DNA of 13,997 nt, taken from positions 1 through 13,997 of the forward strand of contig JAFOXT010000264.1 in assembly GCA_017425745.1 (NCBI GenBank), given 5' to 3'. The notes under the pieces are model-generated. The model worked only from the letters and a program-made list of their open reading frames with translations. It made no database searches and was not told the origin of the DNA. This document shows, in pieces, positions 13,236-13,997 of this stretch. The position numbers were made by a program, and so were the translations under genes. The stretch is from Clostridia bacterium (lineage in GTDB: Bacteria > Bacillota > Clostridia > Oscillospirales > Acutalibacteraceae). The first letter of the stretch is position 1. Each line of letters begins with the position of its first letter.

Positions 13236-13601
13236 TTGTCACATATTGAGCGTAATAAAAATTTACTTGAAGCATCTAAAACTTTAAGAAAAAATATGAC
13301 TAAACAAGAAAAACATTTATGGTATGATTTTCTTAACCAATATCCTATACGCTGGTACAGACAACGCATTATAGAAAGTTTTATTGTGGATTTTTATTGT
13401 GCCACAGCTAAATTAGTTGTAGAGCTTGATGGGAGTCAGCATTATGAAAAAGAAGCTATGGAATACGATGAATTCAGAACTGAAATAATCAACAAATATG
13501 ATATTGAGGTTTTAAGATTTTCAAATTATGATGTGGATAACAATTTTGAAGGTGTTTGTGCTATGATTGATAAAGCGGTTAAAGAACGGCTGATGCCGTA
13601 A
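13236..13601 (+). CDS. DUF559 / Vsr-like PD-(D/E)XK endonuclease-fold protein
   Basis: The protein resembles the DUF559 family (PF04480), related to Vsr-type endonucleases; true substrate unknown. From TTG 13236 it has 121 residues. A GTG at 13227 would add three. I lean to TTG because GGTGG (13226-13230) lies 5 nt before it; neither start is certain. Visible motifs are KQEKHLWYDFL, the RQRIIESFIVDFYC strand with Asp52, LVVELDGSQHY with Glu63 and Asp65, and IEVLRFSNYDV, which together give the D...ExD/K-like catalytic set. It is complete, with no stop or frameshift. It is much richer in A+T than the ribosomal genes and uses different codons (AAA, TTA, ATA), suggesting foreign origin. Palindromic repeats lie on both sides. 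Confidence 0.85.
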   Translation: MSHIERNKNLLEASKTLRKNMTKQEKHLWYDFLNQYPIRWYRQRIIESFIVDFYCATAKLVVELDGSQHYEKEAMEYDEFRTEIINKYDIEVLRFSNYDVDNNFEGVCAMIDKAVKERLMP

Positions 13602-13610
13602 GGTGGCTTC

Positions 13611-13732
13611 GACCCCACCACCGCAAGCGGTCCCCCTCCCCTTAAAAGGTGAGGCTTTTTGCACCTTTCGGCAAAACTCTCCAAGCCGTCCCTTTTAAGG
13701 GAAGGTGGCACACGAAGTGTGACGGAAGGGTC
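13611..13732. repeat. Palindromic repeat copy B
   Basis: This is the shorter copy, starting 9 nt after the DUF559 stop and in the same orientation as copy A. It reads as two arms facing each other. Each arm has a GACCC-like end, a small variable stem-loop (ACCGC-AA-GCGGT on the left, CACAC-GAA-GTGTG on the right) and an inner CCC-TTTTAA-GGG type palindrome. The left inner stem (13635-13643/13646-13654) has one C-T mismatch compared with copy A. The whole unit could fold into a cruciform or a paired RNA. Confidence 0.85.
13635..13660 (+). terminator. Likely terminator of the DUF559 gene (in repeat B)
   Basis: The 9-position stem 13635-13643/13646-13654, with one C-T mismatch, is followed by C and five T's (13656-13660). 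It lies 34 nt after the DUF559 stop, so the repeat appears to supply the gene's transcription end. Confidence 0.55.
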
Positions 13733-13770
13733 AAACTCACAAAACCTCTTGATTTTTACGGCAAAAAGTG

Positions 13771-13781
13771 GTAAAGTTTAC
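13771..13781. promoter_or_regulatory. 11-bp palindrome in promoter region of the secreted-protein gene
   Basis: GTAAA-G-TTTAC is a perfect palindrome just upstream of a TATAAA (13783-13788) and 17 nt after a weak TTGATT (13749-13754). No unambiguous -35/-10 pair can be assigned: TTGATT with TAAAGT at 13772 is one option. The palindrome would overlap the promoter and could be an operator, but this is weak evidence. Confidence 0.3.
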
Positions 13782-13808
13782 TTATAAATCAAAGGAGGAA
13801 ATAAAAAA

Positions 13809-13997
13809 ATGAAAAGAACAAAGAAAATTGCTCTGATAATGCTTGCAGTTGCGCTTATGGCTGTGTGCTTTGTTTTTGGTGCAAGTGCGGAAACTTGGGG
13901 TGATTACGAGTACATCGTGCTTGAAGATGGTACTGTTGAAATTACAAAGTATAATGGTAGTGAAACAGAACTTGTTATACCTGAAATGATTGATGGA
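13809..13997 (+). CDS. Secreted protein, probable BspA-type leucine-rich repeat (LRR_5) protein, 3' end outside window
   Basis: The first 63 residues are visible and the frame is open to the window edge. It begins MKRTKKIALIMLAVALMAVC: a basic n-region, a hydrophobic core to about residue 23, then FGASA-ETWG, a typical signal peptidase I site near residues 27/28. The mature start YEYIVLEDGTVEITKYNGSE followed by ELVIPEMIDG is the style that opens BspA-like LRR_5 repeats in gut Clostridia, where such proteins are surface-exposed and often multi-copy. AAAGGAGG at 13791-13798 lies 10 nt before the ATG. The repeat count and any anchor domain are out of view, so the family call is provisional. Confidence 0.75.
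   Translation, partial: MKRTKKIALIMLAVALMAVCFVFGASAETWGDYEYIVLEDGTVEITKYNGSETELVIPEMIDG

Larger units (their letters stand above)
12979..13736. mobile_element. Putative DUF559 cassette between palindromic repeats
   Basis: The segment holds two direct copies of a palindromic repeat (12983-13165 and 13611-13732) around one AT-rich DUF559 gene with its own promoter. Its outer ends form a 9-bp inverted repeat: GTTTGACCC at 12979-12987 and GGGTCAAAC at 13728-13736. I see no target-site duplication. Multi-copy palindromes beside small nuclease genes are consistent with a mobile or mobilised unit. Transposition is inferred, not shown. The unit lies directly after the operon terminator, a harmless insertion site. 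Confidence 0.5.

Noticed and set aside
13054..13275. Minus-strand open frame across repeat A and the DUF559 promoter
   Set aside because: It has no ribosome binding site or family resemblance, and it covers hairpins and a consensus promoter on the other strand.
13526..13711. Minus-strand open frame across the DUF559 end and repeat B
   Set aside because: It reads through a palindromic repeat, has low-complexity Pro/Gly/Ser composition and overlaps a well-supported + strand gene; it is a typical chance frame in this repeat family.
12983..13732. CRISPR-like array
   Set aside because: There are only two repeat units, different in length, separated by a coding gene; there are no regular spacers and no cas genes.

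Overview
The window is a continuous run of the bacterial S10-spc-alpha ribosomal protein super-operon, all on the + strand, followed by a short accessory region. It opens inside rplB (L2) and continues rpsS-rplV-rpsC-rplP-rpmC-rpsQ-rplN-rplX-rplE-rpsZ-rpsH-rplF-rplR-rpsE-rpmD-rplO-secY-adk-map-[KOW protein]-infA-rpmJ-rpsM-rpsK-rpsD-rpoA-rplQ, ending at a clear intrinsic terminator (12943-12971). Two genes shorter than 60 codons, rpmD (6030-6209) and rpmJ (9922-10035), are present and intact.

The organism is most likely an anaerobic gut-type Clostridia member of the Ruminococcaceae/Oscillospiraceae sort. Reasons: near-universal AGGAGG ribosome binding sites, a zinc-type S14, a KOW gene between map and infA as in Firmicutes, rpsD kept inside the alpha cluster, moderate G+C, and a secreted BspA-like repeat protein after the operon. 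This is inferred from protein style, not from a database search.

Functionally the operon makes 30S and 50S proteins together with the Sec translocon channel (SecY), adenylate kinase, methionine aminopeptidase, IF-1 and the RNA polymerase alpha subunit. Genes are tightly spaced, with 1-nt TAATG overlaps at rpsC/rplP and rplP/rpmC and a Shine-Dalgarno inside rplO for secY. The exception is a 100-nt rpsD-rpoA gap holding a long GNRA-capped hairpin that swallows the rpsD stop codon.

After rplQ the character changes. Two related, highly palindromic repeats (12983-13165 and 13611-13732) lie in direct orientation around an AT-rich gene for a DUF559 / Vsr-like PD-(D/E)XK nuclease-fold protein. That gene has its own consensus promoter. 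The whole cassette is bounded by a 9-bp inverted repeat (12979-12987 / 13728-13736). The repeats are built from interchangeable modules: a CCC-TTTTAA-GGG type palindrome, a variable stem-loop, and an AAGGGT-like end. This cassette is the most interesting part of the window. Finally a signal-peptide protein (13809 onward), probably a BspA-type leucine-rich repeat surface protein, runs off the right edge.
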